64,000 nucleotides of DNA from Dawidia cretensis (GTDB lineage Bacteria > Bacteroidota > Bacteroidia > Cytophagales > Cyclobacteriaceae): contig NZ_JAHESE010000006.1 of assembly GCF_018598175.1 (NCBI RefSeq), positions 1 through 64,000 on the forward strand, given 5' to 3'. The position numbers and the translations under genes were made by a program. Within the stretch, counting starts at the first letter, position 1, and each line of letters starts with the position of its first letter. Below, piece by piece: positions 8,111 through 16,481 of the stretch. The notes below the pieces were generated by a model, which was given only the letters and a program-made list of their open reading frames with translations, was not told where the DNA came from and did not search any database.

Positions 8111-8968
8111 TTATTTACGACGCTTGGTGACGAACGTCATCACCGGGCGTTTGGAGTGGCTTACCACGTCTTCGGCAATGCTGCCTGCCAGTACGTGGGC
8201 GAAGCCTGTGCGGCCGTGTGTCGCCATGGCGATCAGGTCGGCGTTGATGCTATCCGCGAAATATATAATACCTTCTTCTTCGCTCAGGTCGTTGAAGACG
8301 TTGATGGTATAGTTTTTCAGTTGCAGCTTCTTGGCGAAGTCTTCCATATACTTTCTCACGACAATGTCGCGCTGGAAGTTGCCGGGAGTGTTGATACGCA
8401 CCAGGTGAATGGTGGAATTATACATTTCCTGCGTGCGGCGTACGAAGCGCGAGAAGATCTCTTCGTCTTTTTCCATCGCCGTAGCGTATACGATGTTCTT
8501 AAATTCTTTACGGCTGGGTTTGTTGCGTACAGTCAGTACGGGGCAGTGTGAGTGGCGCACTACTTTCTCGGTGTTTGAACCGATGATCATATCTTCCAGC
8601 TCGGTGCGGCCCGAGCTGCCCATCACAACGAGGTCAACTTTGCGTTCGGTGATGATGGCATTCATACCGTGAAAGGGAGTGCCCACACGCAGCTCCTGGC
8701 GTACTTTTACACCTTCGAATTTGGCGTCGCCTACAAGCTTGGCCATTTGTTTCTTAGCTTTCTCAATAAGCTTCAGGGTAAATACTTTATCCTCCCAACT
8801 TCCTTCATAGGTTGCTTCGCCTTCTACGCTGAAGGAGCTTTCGCTTGCTTCTTCGATTACGTGCAGCAGGATGAGCTCGGCACCGGCGCGCCGGGCGATG
8901 TCGGCGGCAACTTCTGCGCTAAGATTAGCTTGTTTGGAAAAATCGGTTGGAACAAGAATTTTTTTCAT
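8111..8968 (-). CDS. Tandem universal stress protein (UspA family)
   Basis: A 285-residue protein made of two UspA domains. The first begins KKILVPTDFSKQANLSAEVA and ends with the nucleotide-binding type motif VMGSSGRTELEDMIIGSNTEKVVRHS. The second begins around NIVYATAMEKDEEIFSRF and ends with MATHGRTGFAHVLAGSIAEDVVSHS. Both domains keep the G-x2-G-x9-G(S/T) style loop, consistent with ATP-binding Usp proteins that accumulate on growth arrest or envelope stress. The ATG at 8968 places the usual MKKILVPTDFS at the N terminus. An upstream in-frame start at 9067 would add 33 residues with no family match and is rejected. It is followed by a terminator and probably monocistronic. Confidence 0.9.
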   Translation of the reverse strand: MKKILVPTDFSKQANLSAEVAADIARRAGAELILLHVIEEASESSFSVEGEATYEGSWEDKVFTLKLIEKAKKQMAKLVGDAKFEGVKVRQELRVGTPFHGMNAIITERKVDLVVMGSSGRTELEDMIIGSNTEKVVRHSHCPVLTVRNKPSRKEFKNIVYATAMEKDEEIFSRFVRRTQEMYNSTIHLVRINTPGNFQRDIVVRKYMEDFAKKLQLKNYTINVFNDLSEEEGIIYFADSINADLIAMATHGRTGFAHVLAGSIAEDVVSHSKRPVMTFVTKRRK

Positions 8969-9177
8969 ACCGGTAGGTTTATCGTTTGTGATAGGGTAAA
9001 AGTAGCGATTTCGCGTAAAAATAAAAACCCACGCTTCGGTAGGCGGGCCTGCCCACGCATGAGCCATGCTTCAGCAGGCAAGTGTATTTTATCGTATACG
9101 CTATATGCGCTACCGGCCGGAATGAGGCGATCGGTGGTTCAAAGGATGTTTCTGTCGGCGGGTAGCCCCCTAAAAAC

Positions 9178-9214
9178 ACAAAAGCCATTCCGAACGAATC
9201 GGAAAGGCTTTTGT
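9178..9214 (-). terminator. Intrinsic terminator of the two-repeat secreted protein gene
   Basis: A 16-bp stem with one mismatch (9178-9193 with 9199-9214, starting ACAAAAGCC) and a 5-nt loop lies 38 nt beyond the stop of the gene at 9253-9834 on the minus strand. Confidence 0.8.
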
Positions 9215-9252
9215 TTCATCTCGTGTATGAAACCGCTTGACGGGACCGTCGC

Positions 9253-9834
9253 TTAGAAGCGTACGGTTTTGGTGTTACCGGCGTTGTCGGTTACTTCGAA
9301 AGTCAATGCACCGTTTACATTTTTCACTGTATACAGTTGCGCGAAGTTACCGTCTACGGTCTTTGTTTCGCTGTGCACCAGGTTGTTGGCTGCATCATAG
9401 ATTTTTACGCTGATCTGCTCGTTGCCTTGCGCTGCTACAGACACCAGGTACTTGCCGTTTTCTTTGGCCAGTTTCGAGATGTGTACATTTTTCGCGGCGG
9501 CTACTGCAGGCTTGAAGCTTACTTTCTCAGTTTTCTTACCTGTTGCATCGATCAACTCAATGGTATAATCACCGTAAGCCAGGCCTGTGAAGTTCAGCGG
9601 GCAGATGAAACCATCTGTACCATTGAATGTCTCAGTAAAGACCAGTTGTGATTGCGTATTGTAAATATTCAGTTTTACCTTACCGGCAGTCTCGCCTTTG
9701 TAGATAACTTTGAATACTTCGGCTCCCTTAACAGGTACTACAGCCAAACCTCTGTTGCTTGGCTCTTCCTTTCCAAAAGCTGCTAAAGACGCTGCTGCGA
9801 AAAGTGCTGCGATGAAAAGTGATCTTGCTTTCAT
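9253..9834 (-). CDS. Secreted two-repeat beta-sandwich protein
   Basis: A 193-residue exported protein with signal peptide (LFIAALFAAASLAAFGKE). The mature part has two similar modules of about 70 residues. Module 1 runs FKVIYKGETAGKVKLNIYNT ... GDYTIELIDATGKKTEKVSF; module 2 runs YLVSVAAQGNEQISVKIYDA ... ALTFEVTDNAGNTKTVRF. The pattern (strand, YN/YD turn, FICPLNF-like loop, GDYTIE) resembles the fibronectin-like folds of type IX secretion tails and DUF3244-like proteins, but here it forms the whole protein. The smaller protein encoded at 10,199 is a single-module paralogue. It has its own promoter and terminator. Function unknown; an abundant periplasmic or surface protein is plausible. Confidence 0.75.
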   Translation of the reverse strand: MKARSLFIAALFAAASLAAFGKEEPSNRGLAVVPVKGAEVFKVIYKGETAGKVKLNIYNTQSQLVFTETFNGTDGFICPLNFTGLAYGDYTIELIDATGKKTEKVSFKPAVAAAKNVHISKLAKENGKYLVSVAAQGNEQISVKIYDAANNLVHSETKTVDGNFAQLYTVKNVNGALTFEVTDNAGNTKTVRF

Positions 9835-9866
9835 AATTGTATTGTGTTTGTGTTTTGATAACTGTA

Positions 9867-9874
9867 CAAATATA
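9867..9874 (-). promoter_or_regulatory. Bacteroidota -7 promoter box for the two-repeat secreted protein
   Basis: TATATTTG on the minus strand matches the Bacteroidota housekeeping sigma -7 consensus TAnnTTTG, 32 nt upstream of the ATG at 9834. No convincing -33 TTG is seen at the expected spacing. Confidence 0.5.
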
Positions 9875-10065
9875 CGGGTGGGTTGCGCGGAAGGCTGGAG
9901 TTTGTAAGGAAACCTGGTTTTATTCTACAAACAACGTTTGCGTAAAATTTCCTTCGCGAAATGCTCGAAATGATCGTACAAACCGGGGTGCAAACGCTAA
10001 CAGAAGAAATTTATTTAGTACAACGTTTGCAATAGGCAATATCGGCCTCCCCGGGCTAAAACACA

Positions 10066-10094
10066 GAAGGCGCCCTTCGAGGAAGGACGCCTTC
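10066..10094 (-). terminator. Probable terminator of the single-module secreted protein gene
   Basis: GAAGGCGCCCTTC (10066-10078) pairs with GAAGGACGCCTTC (10082-10094), one mismatch, 3-nt loop. It lies about 105 nt past the stop of the gene at 10199-10513 on the minus strand, and the T-run is weak. Confidence 0.6.
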
Positions 10095-10198
10095 AATATA
10101 ATTCTGTAGAATGGTCTTCTACCTGTATTTCAGTAGCAGTAGCGTTGGCGTTACAGAATATTATTGCAACAGCAAACGTTACCTGCCGATCGTGACGA

Positions 10199-10513
10199 TT
10201 AGATCGTTACGTGCTCCAGCTCGCGTACGGCACCGTCGATTACTTCGACTGTATAGTTGCCCTTGCTTAATTGAGACAGGTTGTAAGGTCTGATAAAACC
10301 ATCCACTTTCCGGATAGTCTCTTTATAGATAAGACGGTTTGACTCGTCATAGATAGACACCTTCACGTCGTTTGACTCCACTCCTTTGTAGAATACCTTC
10401 AAAGTAGTACCGAATTGCATAACACCTACACGTTCAACAGGAACAGGATTTTCTTTTGCTGCTACAACGCCCGCTACCAGAAACATACCAACTACCAGTG
10501 CCAAATTTTTCAT
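10199..10513 (-). CDS. Small secreted single-module protein, paralogue of the gene at 9253
   Basis: A 104-residue exported protein with signal peptide (LALVVGMFLVAGVVAAKE). The mature domain (LKVFYKGVESNDVKVSIYD, then KVDGFIRPYNLSQLSKGNYT and a closing VEVIDG) aligns with module 1 of the protein at 9253-9834: the YKG start, the (V)KLNIY/VKVSIY strand, the DGFI.P.N loop and the G(D/N)YT(I/V)E end are all shared. The two genes are probably products of duplication, with one module lost or gained. Function unknown. It is preceded by one copy of the GCAAACGTT motif. Confidence 0.75.
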   Translation of the reverse strand: MKNLALVVGMFLVAGVVAAKENPVPVERVGVMQFGTTLKVFYKGVESNDVKVSIYDESNRLIYKETIRKVDGFIRPYNLSQLSKGNYTVEVIDGAVRELEHVTI

Positions 10514-10762
10514 AACTCGTTTTTTTATAAAGTTTTGGTACTAACACGTAGTAGGGTTGTATAATGTTTCGCTGCAAACGTTATTGAATCGTTAACGGAG
10601 GCCTTTTGCGCATAGCCCGGTTACCTGAACACTTCTTTTTATTCGCCGGCACGCGAGCCTGACCGAACAAAAAATACTCAGCATCATGGGGCAACGAATA
10701 AACCCCTGCCTAACGCCCGGTTGGCCGATGTAAGGGTTTTAACAATAAATTAATAAAGAAAT

Positions 10763-11353
10763 TTAATTGAGGTGGTAAAAATCCTTGCTCTTCTCTTCCT
10801 CTTCGAGCAACTGCTCCTGGTAGCGGATACGATTCTGTAAAAACATTTCTTGCCGGCTTTCGGCTAACTGCAAGAATTTATAGCGGTCGCGTAGATCGAG
10901 GCTTAGCTCCTGTGCGATATGATATATGCTAAAAGGGGCAATCTGCCGGGTAATATTCCGGCGTTGCATGTATACGGTAAACAAATCATATAGTATAGTG
11001 GTCGGCCTGCGTGTGGCGTCTATGTGATGATACCGCACGAAGCCACCGGGGTATAGCTTATTGCTGTCGAATGTACGTTGCAGCTTATCGGTTTCGAAGG
11101 TATCCACGCATCGCACGATGATATCGGACTCGCCGCCGGGGTATTGTTTCAGAACGCTTTCCAGGCGGACCAGCGAGCCAATCCTGGCCAGGTTCATGTG
11201 ATGCGAAAGGTAAATGCCGAAAGAGACATCCTCCGCGGAAGCATCTTCCAACAACTGGCGGTAGCGCGGCTCGAAAATATGCAAGGGTACCCACTCACCA
11301 GGCAGGGGTAGAATAGATAGCGGAAACATCGGTATATGGACGACATCCTCCAT
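10763..11353 (-). CDS. Lon-protease substrate-binding domain protein
   Basis: A 196-residue protein made only of the N-terminal (LonSB/PUA-like) domain of Lon protease: IPMFPLSILPLPGEWVPLHI, then FEPRYRQLLEDA, the usual opening of this domain. The C-terminal third is helical and charged (LLEEEEKSKD at the end). There is no AAA+ or protease part. Stand-alone LonSB proteins are common; their role is unknown, perhaps substrate or nucleic-acid binding. I use the ATG at 11353 rather than a GTG 12 nt upstream because MEDVVHIPMFPL matches the family start. It is the last gene of a likely unit with apt (36-nt gap) and nnr. Confidence 0.85.
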   Translation of the reverse strand: MEDVVHIPMFPLSILPLPGEWVPLHIFEPRYRQLLEDASAEDVSFGIYLSHHMNLARIGSLVRLESVLKQYPGGESDIIVRCVDTFETDKLQRTFDSNKLYPGGFVRYHHIDATRRPTTILYDLFTVYMQRRNITRQIAPFSIYHIAQELSLDLRDRYKFLQLAESRQEMFLQNRIRYQEQLLEEEEKSKDFYHLN

Positions 11354-11389
11354 AGCGCGCAGCACCTGGGATTCATCCCACCCTCGCTG

Positions 11390-11923
11390 TCAATAGGTCA
11401 CCAGGTACTGAGGATTAACTCCAAATTGGTGCAGAAGGTTTAGCTCTCCGGGCAAAAAGCTCAAATTAATAATGAAGGAAAAGCCCACCAGCTCGGCGCC
11501 GGCGTGTCGCACCAGGTTGGCGGCAGCCCCGGCAGTACCGCCGGTGGCCAGCACGTCGTCGTGCACCAATACACGCCAGCCCGGTTGCAGGGCATCTTCG
11601 TGCATTTCGATGGCCGCCGTACCATATTCCAGGCTATATTCCTGCTGGATGGTTTTGTAGGGCAGCTTTCCGGCCTTACGGATGGGTATAAACGGAACGT
11701 TGAGCGCGTGGGCCAGAATGGCGCCAAAAATAAAGCCCCGGGCCTCTACGGCAGCAATGGCATCGAGATGAAGGCCTTTGAGGTCCGTTTTCAGCTGGGT
11801 GATCATCTCGTTCACCAGCTGCGGGTCGGAAAGTATGGGGGTAATGTCTTTGAATACGATGCCTGGTTGGGGGTAATCGCGCACGTCGCGGATCGTTTGT
11901 TTGATCTTGTCGGATAATTGCAT
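11390..11923 (-). CDS. apt: Adenine phosphoribosyltransferase
   Basis: A 177-residue type I phosphoribosyltransferase that salvages adenine with PRPP to give AMP. The PRPP loop is VLVHDDVLATGGTAGAA. The N-terminal IRDVRDYPQPGIVFKDITPI is the family hallmark, and the substrate region shows AVEARGFIFGAILA and IRKAGKLPYKT. Length is normal for the family (170-180 residues). It lies 48 nt after nnr and 36 nt before the LonSB gene. Confidence 0.96.
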   Translation of the reverse strand: MQLSDKIKQTIRDVRDYPQPGIVFKDITPILSDPQLVNEMITQLKTDLKGLHLDAIAAVEARGFIFGAILAHALNVPFIPIRKAGKLPYKTIQQEYSLEYGTAAIEMHEDALQPGWRVLVHDDVLATGGTAGAAANLVRHAGAELVGFSFIINLSFLPGELNLLHQFGVNPQYLVTY

Positions 11924-11971
11924 GCCGGGCAGGTTTTTGAGGCACTAAAAATAAGCGCTTTTGCGAGGATT

Positions 11972-13477
11972 TCAGGATTTGCCGCCCGATACTTTCAGGA
12001 ACGCCGCAGGCAGGTATGTGACGAGGTCGGAGGCGACCAGCGAATCCTCCCCCAGGTCGTGCGTCGCCAGGTCGCCCGCCAGGCCGTGCAGATACACCCC
12101 CAGGATCGCGGCATCCAGCGACGTATAGGATTGAGCCAGAAGGCCCGTCAGAATGCCCGTGAGCACATCGCCCGTGCCGCCGGTGGCCATGCCCGGGTTG
12201 CCCGTGGTATTGAAGTATACGACGCCCCCGGGACTGGTAATGGACGTATAAGCCCCCTTTACCACCACAACGGACTTCAGCTGCCGCGCCAATTCTTTTT
12301 GTTTTTCCAATCGTTCAAATTCATTCGCCGTCTTGCCGGCCAGGCGCTCAAACTCTTTGGGGTGGGGCGTCAGAATGCTGCCTGCCGGCACCCGCAACAA
12401 TAGCTCGCGGTGCGCAGCCAGGATGTTTAAAGCATCGGCATCGATTACCATCGGCTTGCGGTAGGTCTCCAGGATCTTGCGCATCATTTTTACAGTAGCA
12501 TCGGCCTGGCCCAGGCCGGGACCCACACCGATGACCGAATATCCATCGGACGACGGCAAGGTGCTGGCGTATTCTTCAAAGGGATCGATGCTGACCATGG
12601 CCTCGGGTACGGCTTGCTGTAATATAGCATAGCCACGCACAGGGGTGTGAATCGTCAGCAACCCTACGCCTGCCCGCAGCAGTGCGCGTGCTGCCAATAT
12701 TGCTGCGCCCGTCTTACCATAGCTCCCCGCCACGAGCAATGCATGACCGTAGGTACCTTTGTGACTAAACCTGGCGCGAGGCTTCCACCGCCGATGTACA
12801 TCGTCATTGCTGACGTAATAATGATCGGTTTCTGTATCTTGTAACAATCCCTTGTGCAACCCTATATCCACGATATGCCATGTGCCCACATACGGTGCAT
12901 TGGAAGCAAAGAAGAATGCCAGCTTGGGCACTTGAAACGATACGGTGTCCTGTGCCTGAACGATAGCACCTTGTGACGGCGCGTCGGCACGCAGTCCGGA
13001 GGGAACATCGACCGCCACGCGCCAGGCTGCGGCCGCGTTGATGCGTTCAATGACGGCGGCATATATACCTTCGAGCGGCCGCGACAGGCCCGACCCGAAG
13101 AGTGCGTCGATCACGATATCGCATGTATCAAAGATCGTCGATGGCGGTGTATCGGCGATCATCTGCAATATTACATTTCCGAGCAGGCGTGTGCGGTTGG
13201 CTTCAAAGTCTGCGGTAGGCTTTCCTCCTTCCACCACCCATACGGTTACGGTATAGTGGCGGGCCAGCAACATCCGGGCAATACCCAGGCCGTCCCCTCC
13301 GTTATTGCCCGTGCCGCAGACAATGCCGATACGGCGCGAGGTGTCGGCGCGCTTGATAAACCACTCTACAAAGGCACGACACGCGCGCTCCATCAGGTCT
13401 ATGGACGCGACGGGCTCGTGCTGAATGGTGTAGGCATCGAGGGTCCGGATCTGGTCGGTTGTCAGAATCTTTGTCAT
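11972..13477 (-). CDS. nnr: Bifunctional NAD(P)H-hydrate epimerase / dehydratase
   Basis: A 501-residue two-domain repair enzyme. The N-terminal YjeF_N epimerase domain (about 1-215) shows GIVCGTGNNGGDGLGIARML and a DALFGSGL motif. The C-terminal ribokinase-like dehydratase domain (about 225-500) shows HKGTYGHALLVAGSYGKTGAA, VIGVGPGLGQ, VIDADALNILA, LTPHPKEFERL and NTTGNPGMATGGTGDVLTG. Together they repair hydrated NADH/NADPH; the dehydratase step uses ATP or ADP. Length and order match the E. coli fusion. It follows nuoD by 57 nt on the same strand and may be read through from the nuo genes. Confidence 0.95.
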   Translation of the reverse strand: MTKILTTDQIRTLDAYTIQHEPVASIDLMERACRAFVEWFIKRADTSRRIGIVCGTGNNGGDGLGIARMLLARHYTVTVWVVEGGKPTADFEANRTRLLGNVILQMIADTPPSTIFDTCDIVIDALFGSGLSRPLEGIYAAVIERINAAAAWRVAVDVPSGLRADAPSQGAIVQAQDTVSFQVPKLAFFFASNAPYVGTWHIVDIGLHKGLLQDTETDHYYVSNDDVHRRWKPRARFSHKGTYGHALLVAGSYGKTGAAILAARALLRAGVGLLTIHTPVRGYAILQQAVPEAMVSIDPFEEYASTLPSSDGYSVIGVGPGLGQADATVKMMRKILETYRKPMVIDADALNILAAHRELLLRVPAGSILTPHPKEFERLAGKTANEFERLEKQKELARQLKSVVVVKGAYTSITSPGGVVYFNTTGNPGMATGGTGDVLTGILTGLLAQSYTSLDAAILGVYLHGLAGDLATHDLGEDSLVASDLVTYLPAAFLKVSGGKS

Positions 13478-13534
13478 GCGGCAGTCTTGTATGTTACGAG
13501 CATTGGCGAAAACATCGTGCCTACCGGATCAAGC

Positions 13535-14755
13535 TTAGCGATCTACTTCGCCCATCACTACATCGATCGACCCGATAATAGCTATAAGGTCGGCAATGAG
13601 TACACCTTTGGATATTTCGGGCAGCACCGACAGGTTGACAAAGCTGCACGAGCGACACTTGCAACGGACCGGCACATCATTCCGGCCGTCGGTACGGAAG
13701 AAGAATCCAAGCTCGCCTTTGGGTATTTCGGCCCGCACATAAAAGTCCTGCGCCTTGGGCCGGATCTTTTTCGGTACCAACGCCTGCGGATCAAAATCGC
13801 GTGAGCGTTTGTGATCGCCCGTAAGTTGTACGAGGCACTGCTCGATGATGCGGAGGGACTCGTAAAGCTCCTGGTACCGCACGGAGGTACGGTCCCAACA
13901 GTCGCCCACTTTACCCATCTTGCCCTCTCCTACCGGTATATCAAATTCCAATTCGGGATAGACGGAATAACCATCGACGCGACGCAGGTCGTAGCGTAAG
14001 CCCGAGCCTCGCAGCACCGGACCGGTAACGCCTGCGTTAATGGCCAGGTCGAGTGGCAGCACACCTACATTGGCTGTGCGGTCGATGAAGATCTTGTTTT
14101 GCAGAAGGACATTGTCCAGTTCCTGCAGTTTTGGCTTTATATACTGTACAAATTCGCGGCATCGGTCTTCAAAGCCTACGGGCAGGTCGTAAAACAATCC
14201 ACCGATCCAGATGTAGTTATATAACAGCCGCGCGCCCGAGGCCCACTCCAGCAGCCGCAGAATGTGCTCGCGGTCGCGCATGACCCAAAAGAACGGTGTA
14301 AAGGCGCCGATGTCCATGCCATAGGTGCCCAGGGCGATAAAGTGCGAGGCAATGCGGTTCAGCTCGGCCACCAGCACACGGATATACTCGACGCGTTTGG
14401 GGATCTGATCGGCAATGCCGAGCATACGCTCTACGCCCATGGCATACGCGTGCTCGTTGTTCATCGAGGCCACGTAGTCCAGGCGATCGACAAACGGAAT
14501 GATCTGGTTAAAGGGCAGGTTCTCGGCGTGCTTTTCAAAGCAACGGTGCAGGTAGCCGATGTGGGGCACGACTTCTTGCACGATCTCGCCGTCGAGCAAC
14601 ACTTCGAGGCGAAGCACACCGTGGGTGGACGGGTGCTGCGGACCGAGGTTGACGATCATTTCTTCCGCGCGCAGGTTCTCCGGCCGCAGCTTGTTCGGCA
14701 CCGATCGCGACAGGTTGCCTTCTTTGTATTTGTATTGTACCGTGTTTGGTGTCAT
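13535..14755 (-). CDS. nuoD: NADH-quinone oxidoreductase subunit D
   Basis: A 406-residue 49-kDa-type subunit of respiratory complex I, a peripheral-arm protein that helps form the quinone site. Hallmarks are [52 protein letters not shown] and the C-terminal [13 protein letters not shown]. It is stand-alone rather than fused to NuoC. It lies 16 nt after nuoC. The downstream neighbour is nnr, not nuoE, so the operon is split. Confidence 0.97.
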   Translation of the reverse strand: MTPNTVQYKYKEGNLSRSVPNKLRPENLRAEEMIVNLGPQHPSTHGVLRLEVLLDGEIVQEVVPHIGYLHRCFEKHAENLPFNQIIPFVDRLDYVASMNNEHAYAMGVERMLGIADQIPKRVEYIRVLVAELNRIASHFIALGTYGMDIGAFTPFFWVMRDREHILRLLEWASGARLLYNYIWIGGLFYDLPVGFEDRCREFVQYIKPKLQELDNVLLQNKIFIDRTANVGVLPLDLAINAGVTGPVLRGSGLRYDLRRVDGYSVYPELEFDIPVGEGKMGKVGDCWDRTSVRYQELYESLRIIEQCLVQLTGDHKRSRDFDPQALVPKKIRPKAQDFYVRAEIPKGELGFFFRTDGRNDVPVRCKCRSCSFVNLSVLPEISKGVLIADLIAIIGSIDVVMGEVDR

Positions 14756-14770
14756 GGGGCAGCGCTACGG

Positions 14771-15253
14771 TCAGTATTCAATTTTAATATCGCGGTAGTA
14801 CTGCGGATTCTGATAGTCTTTACGCAGCGGATATCCTTCCCAGTCGGCCGGCATCAGGATGCGGCGCAGGTCGGGGTGATTGGTAAAGTGAATGCCGTAC
14901 ATGTCAAACACCTCGCGTTCTAACCAGTCGGCCGTGCGCCATACGGACGCTACCGACTCTATCTCCAGCTGTTCGCGTGGCAGAACAACCTTCAGCATCA
15001 GGTGCAGGTTGTAGGGTATCGAGTATAGATTATAGATCACCTCCATTGTGTTGACCTGCGGGCCATTGTCCAGGCCGGTGACACACGACAACATATCAAA
15101 GTATAGCTCGGGATGTTGGTGTACCGTTTTGCAAACGGCCAGGATCTGCGCACGGTCTACGATCAGCGCCTGCGGCGTGGCGTTGGTGTCGGGCTGCAGC
15201 GTTATTTCGCCGAGCGCGCCTTTCAGGATCGAAACGATTGTATCGAGGGTCAT
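14771..15253 (-). CDS. nuoC: NADH-quinone oxidoreductase subunit C
   Basis: A 160-residue 30-kDa-type complex I subunit. It ends with the family motif WLEREVFDMYGIHFTNHPDL then RRILMPADWEGYPLRKDY. I start it at the ATG at 15253, 5 nt after the nuoB stop. A longer frame open to 15481 only reads nuoB out of frame and is rejected. Length is normal for a short NuoC. Confidence 0.95.
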   Translation of the reverse strand: MTLDTIVSILKGALGEITLQPDTNATPQALIVDRAQILAVCKTVHQHPELYFDMLSCVTGLDNGPQVNTMEVIYNLYSIPYNLHLMLKVVLPREQLEIESVASVWRTADWLEREVFDMYGIHFTNHPDLRRILMPADWEGYPLRKDYQNPQYYRDIKIEY

Positions 15254-15258
15254 ACCGG

Positions 15259-15792
15259 TCAGGCTTGTACTTTTTCTTTTTCTGCCAGCAATCTTGCTAC
15301 TGCCGTCGGGGCCATGAGCGTTTCCTGGCGGATTTTCTCTTGCAATTTCAGGAAGCCGCCGATCAACGCTTCGGGGCGCGGGGGACAGCCCGGTACATAT
15401 ATATCTACCGGGATGATACGGTCTACACCTTTTACCACGTGGTAGCCATGCTGCCAATAGGGGCCGCCGCAGTTGGCGCACGAGCCCATGGAGATCACGT
15501 AGCGGGGCTCGGCCATTTGCTCGTAAAGACGCTTGATGCGATCGGCCATCTTAAATGTTACCGTGCCGGCAATGAGCATCACGTCTGCCTGACGGGGCGA
15601 TGAGCGCGGGGCCATGCCAAAGCGCTCCATATCGTATACGGTTGTGCCGGTGCTCATAAACTCGATCGCACAGCATGCTATACCAAAGGTCATCGGAAAC
15701 ATAGACGACAGGCGTGCCCAGTTGAGCAGGTCGTCCAGGCGTGTAACGATCACCCCTCCTTGTTCAAATTTCTGATCCAGTAGTCCCTTCAT
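15259..15792 (-). CDS. nuoB: NADH-quinone oxidoreductase subunit B
   Basis: A 177-residue subunit carrying the terminal N2 [4Fe-4S] cluster of complex I. The cluster cysteines are seen in [11 protein letters not shown] (the tandem pair), in [14 protein letters not shown] and in [12 protein letters not shown]. It sits 6 nt after nuoA and 5 nt before nuoC, in the standard A-B-C-D order. Confidence 0.97.
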   Translation of the reverse strand: MKGLLDQKFEQGGVIVTRLDDLLNWARLSSMFPMTFGIACCAIEFMSTGTTVYDMERFGMAPRSSPRQADVMLIAGTVTFKMADRIKRLYEQMAEPRYVISMGSCANCGGPYWQHGYHVVKGVDRIIPVDIYVPGCPPRPEALIGGFLKLQEKIRQETLMAPTAVARLLAEKEKVQA

Positions 15793-15798
15793 ACACGC

Positions 15799-16323
15799 TT
15801 ATTTTTCAGTTGACGCGGCATCGCCCGTGGCGCCGCGCGCGGAACGGTACCGTTCGTTTACGCGCTCGTACAGTGCACCCGGCACCGGCGATTTATACTC
15901 GGTCGGCCTCGGATTCGGCTTGATCCAGTCCAGGTGCCCGTTGACCCACGCATACGCCAGACCGAGCGCCAGGATGGCAACAAACAAAATCATTTCTATC
16001 AGTGAGAACCACGCCCACGCGCCATTGGTTTGCGCGGCCAGCTCTTTATTGGCAAATACAGTCGCCCAGGGAAATAAAAAGACGATCTCTACTTCGAAAA
16101 GTAAAAAGATCAGCGCCACGACATAGAAGCGCATGTTGAACTGCGTCCAGGCGGCGGTGATGGGCTCTTCGCCGCTTTCGTAGGTGGAGAGCTTTTCGGG
16201 GTTCGGGCGATGGGGACGTACGAACCTGGATACCAGTAGGGTTACTACAATAAAGATGATCCCTGCTAGTGTGTAGAGTAGGATTTCTGCGAATGCTGAT
16301 AGATAGTGATCCCGATCGGCCAT
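15799..16323 (-). CDS. nuoA: NADH-quinone oxidoreductase subunit A
   Basis: A 174-residue membrane subunit with three hydrophobic helices (about residues 10-30, 67-90 and 103-125). The loop motif YESGEEPITAAWTQFNMRFY and the helix LIFLLFEVEIVFLFPWA are typical of NuoA. The C-terminal tail of about 45 residues (TEYKSPVPGALYERVNERY) is longer than in E. coli. It is the first gene of the nuoABCD unit; a REP-like repeat lies between it and dnaA. Confidence 0.95.
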   Translation of the reverse strand: MADRDHYLSAFAEILLYTLAGIIFIVVTLLVSRFVRPHRPNPEKLSTYESGEEPITAAWTQFNMRFYVVALIFLLFEVEIVFLFPWATVFANKELAAQTNGAWAWFSLIEMILFVAILALGLAYAWVNGHLDWIKPNPRPTEYKSPVPGALYERVNERYRSARGATGDAASTEK

Positions 16324-16390
16324 AACGGAATCAAAGATAGGAGAAGATGGGTATTTCTATTAAGAAAGTAGTGATTGTTCGACGACTTAG

Positions 16391-16474
16391 GCGGGGGGCC
16401 TCGGCAGTCGGAAGACTGCCATTGGCGTAGGCACAAGTCGCCCTCCCTTCGGTCGGAAGACTTGTGCCAGCAAA
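16391..16474. repeat. REP-like double-hairpin repeat, copy B
   Basis: The best-preserved copy. Hairpin 1 is GGCAGTC (16403-16409), loop GGAA, GACTGCC (16414-16420). Hairpin 2 is GGCACAAGTC (16430-16439) paired perfectly with GACTTGTGCC (16459-16468) over a 19-nt loop. It ends CTTGTGCCAGCAAA. It lies between the stop of dnaA and the start of nuoA, and hairpin 2 may also act as a terminator for dnaA. Confidence 0.8.
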
Positions 16475-16481
16475 CCCGGCG

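Larger units (their letters stand above)
9835..10198. other. Intergenic region between the two related secreted-protein genes
   Basis: This 364-nt gap holds the -7 box at 9867-9874, the terminator at 10066-10094, and four copies or near-copies of the 9-mer GCAAACGTT or its complement (9932, 9990, 10021, 10172). No gene is visible in it. Confidence 0.7.
9932..10582. repeat. Recurrent AACGTTTGC / GCAAACGTT motif, possible operator set
   Basis: CAACGTTTGC occurs at 9932-9941 and 10021-10030, GCAAACGTT at 10172-10180 and 10574-10582, and the one-base variant GCAAACGCT at 9990-9998. All lie outside the two related secreted-protein genes. The motif resembles the half-site of LacI/PurR-type operators (GCAAACGTTTGC), but no such regulator gene is in the window. 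Confidence 0.5.

Noticed and set aside
15254-15481. N-terminal extension of nuoC
   Set aside because: It is nuoB read out of frame; the ATG at 15253 gives the normal NuoC start.
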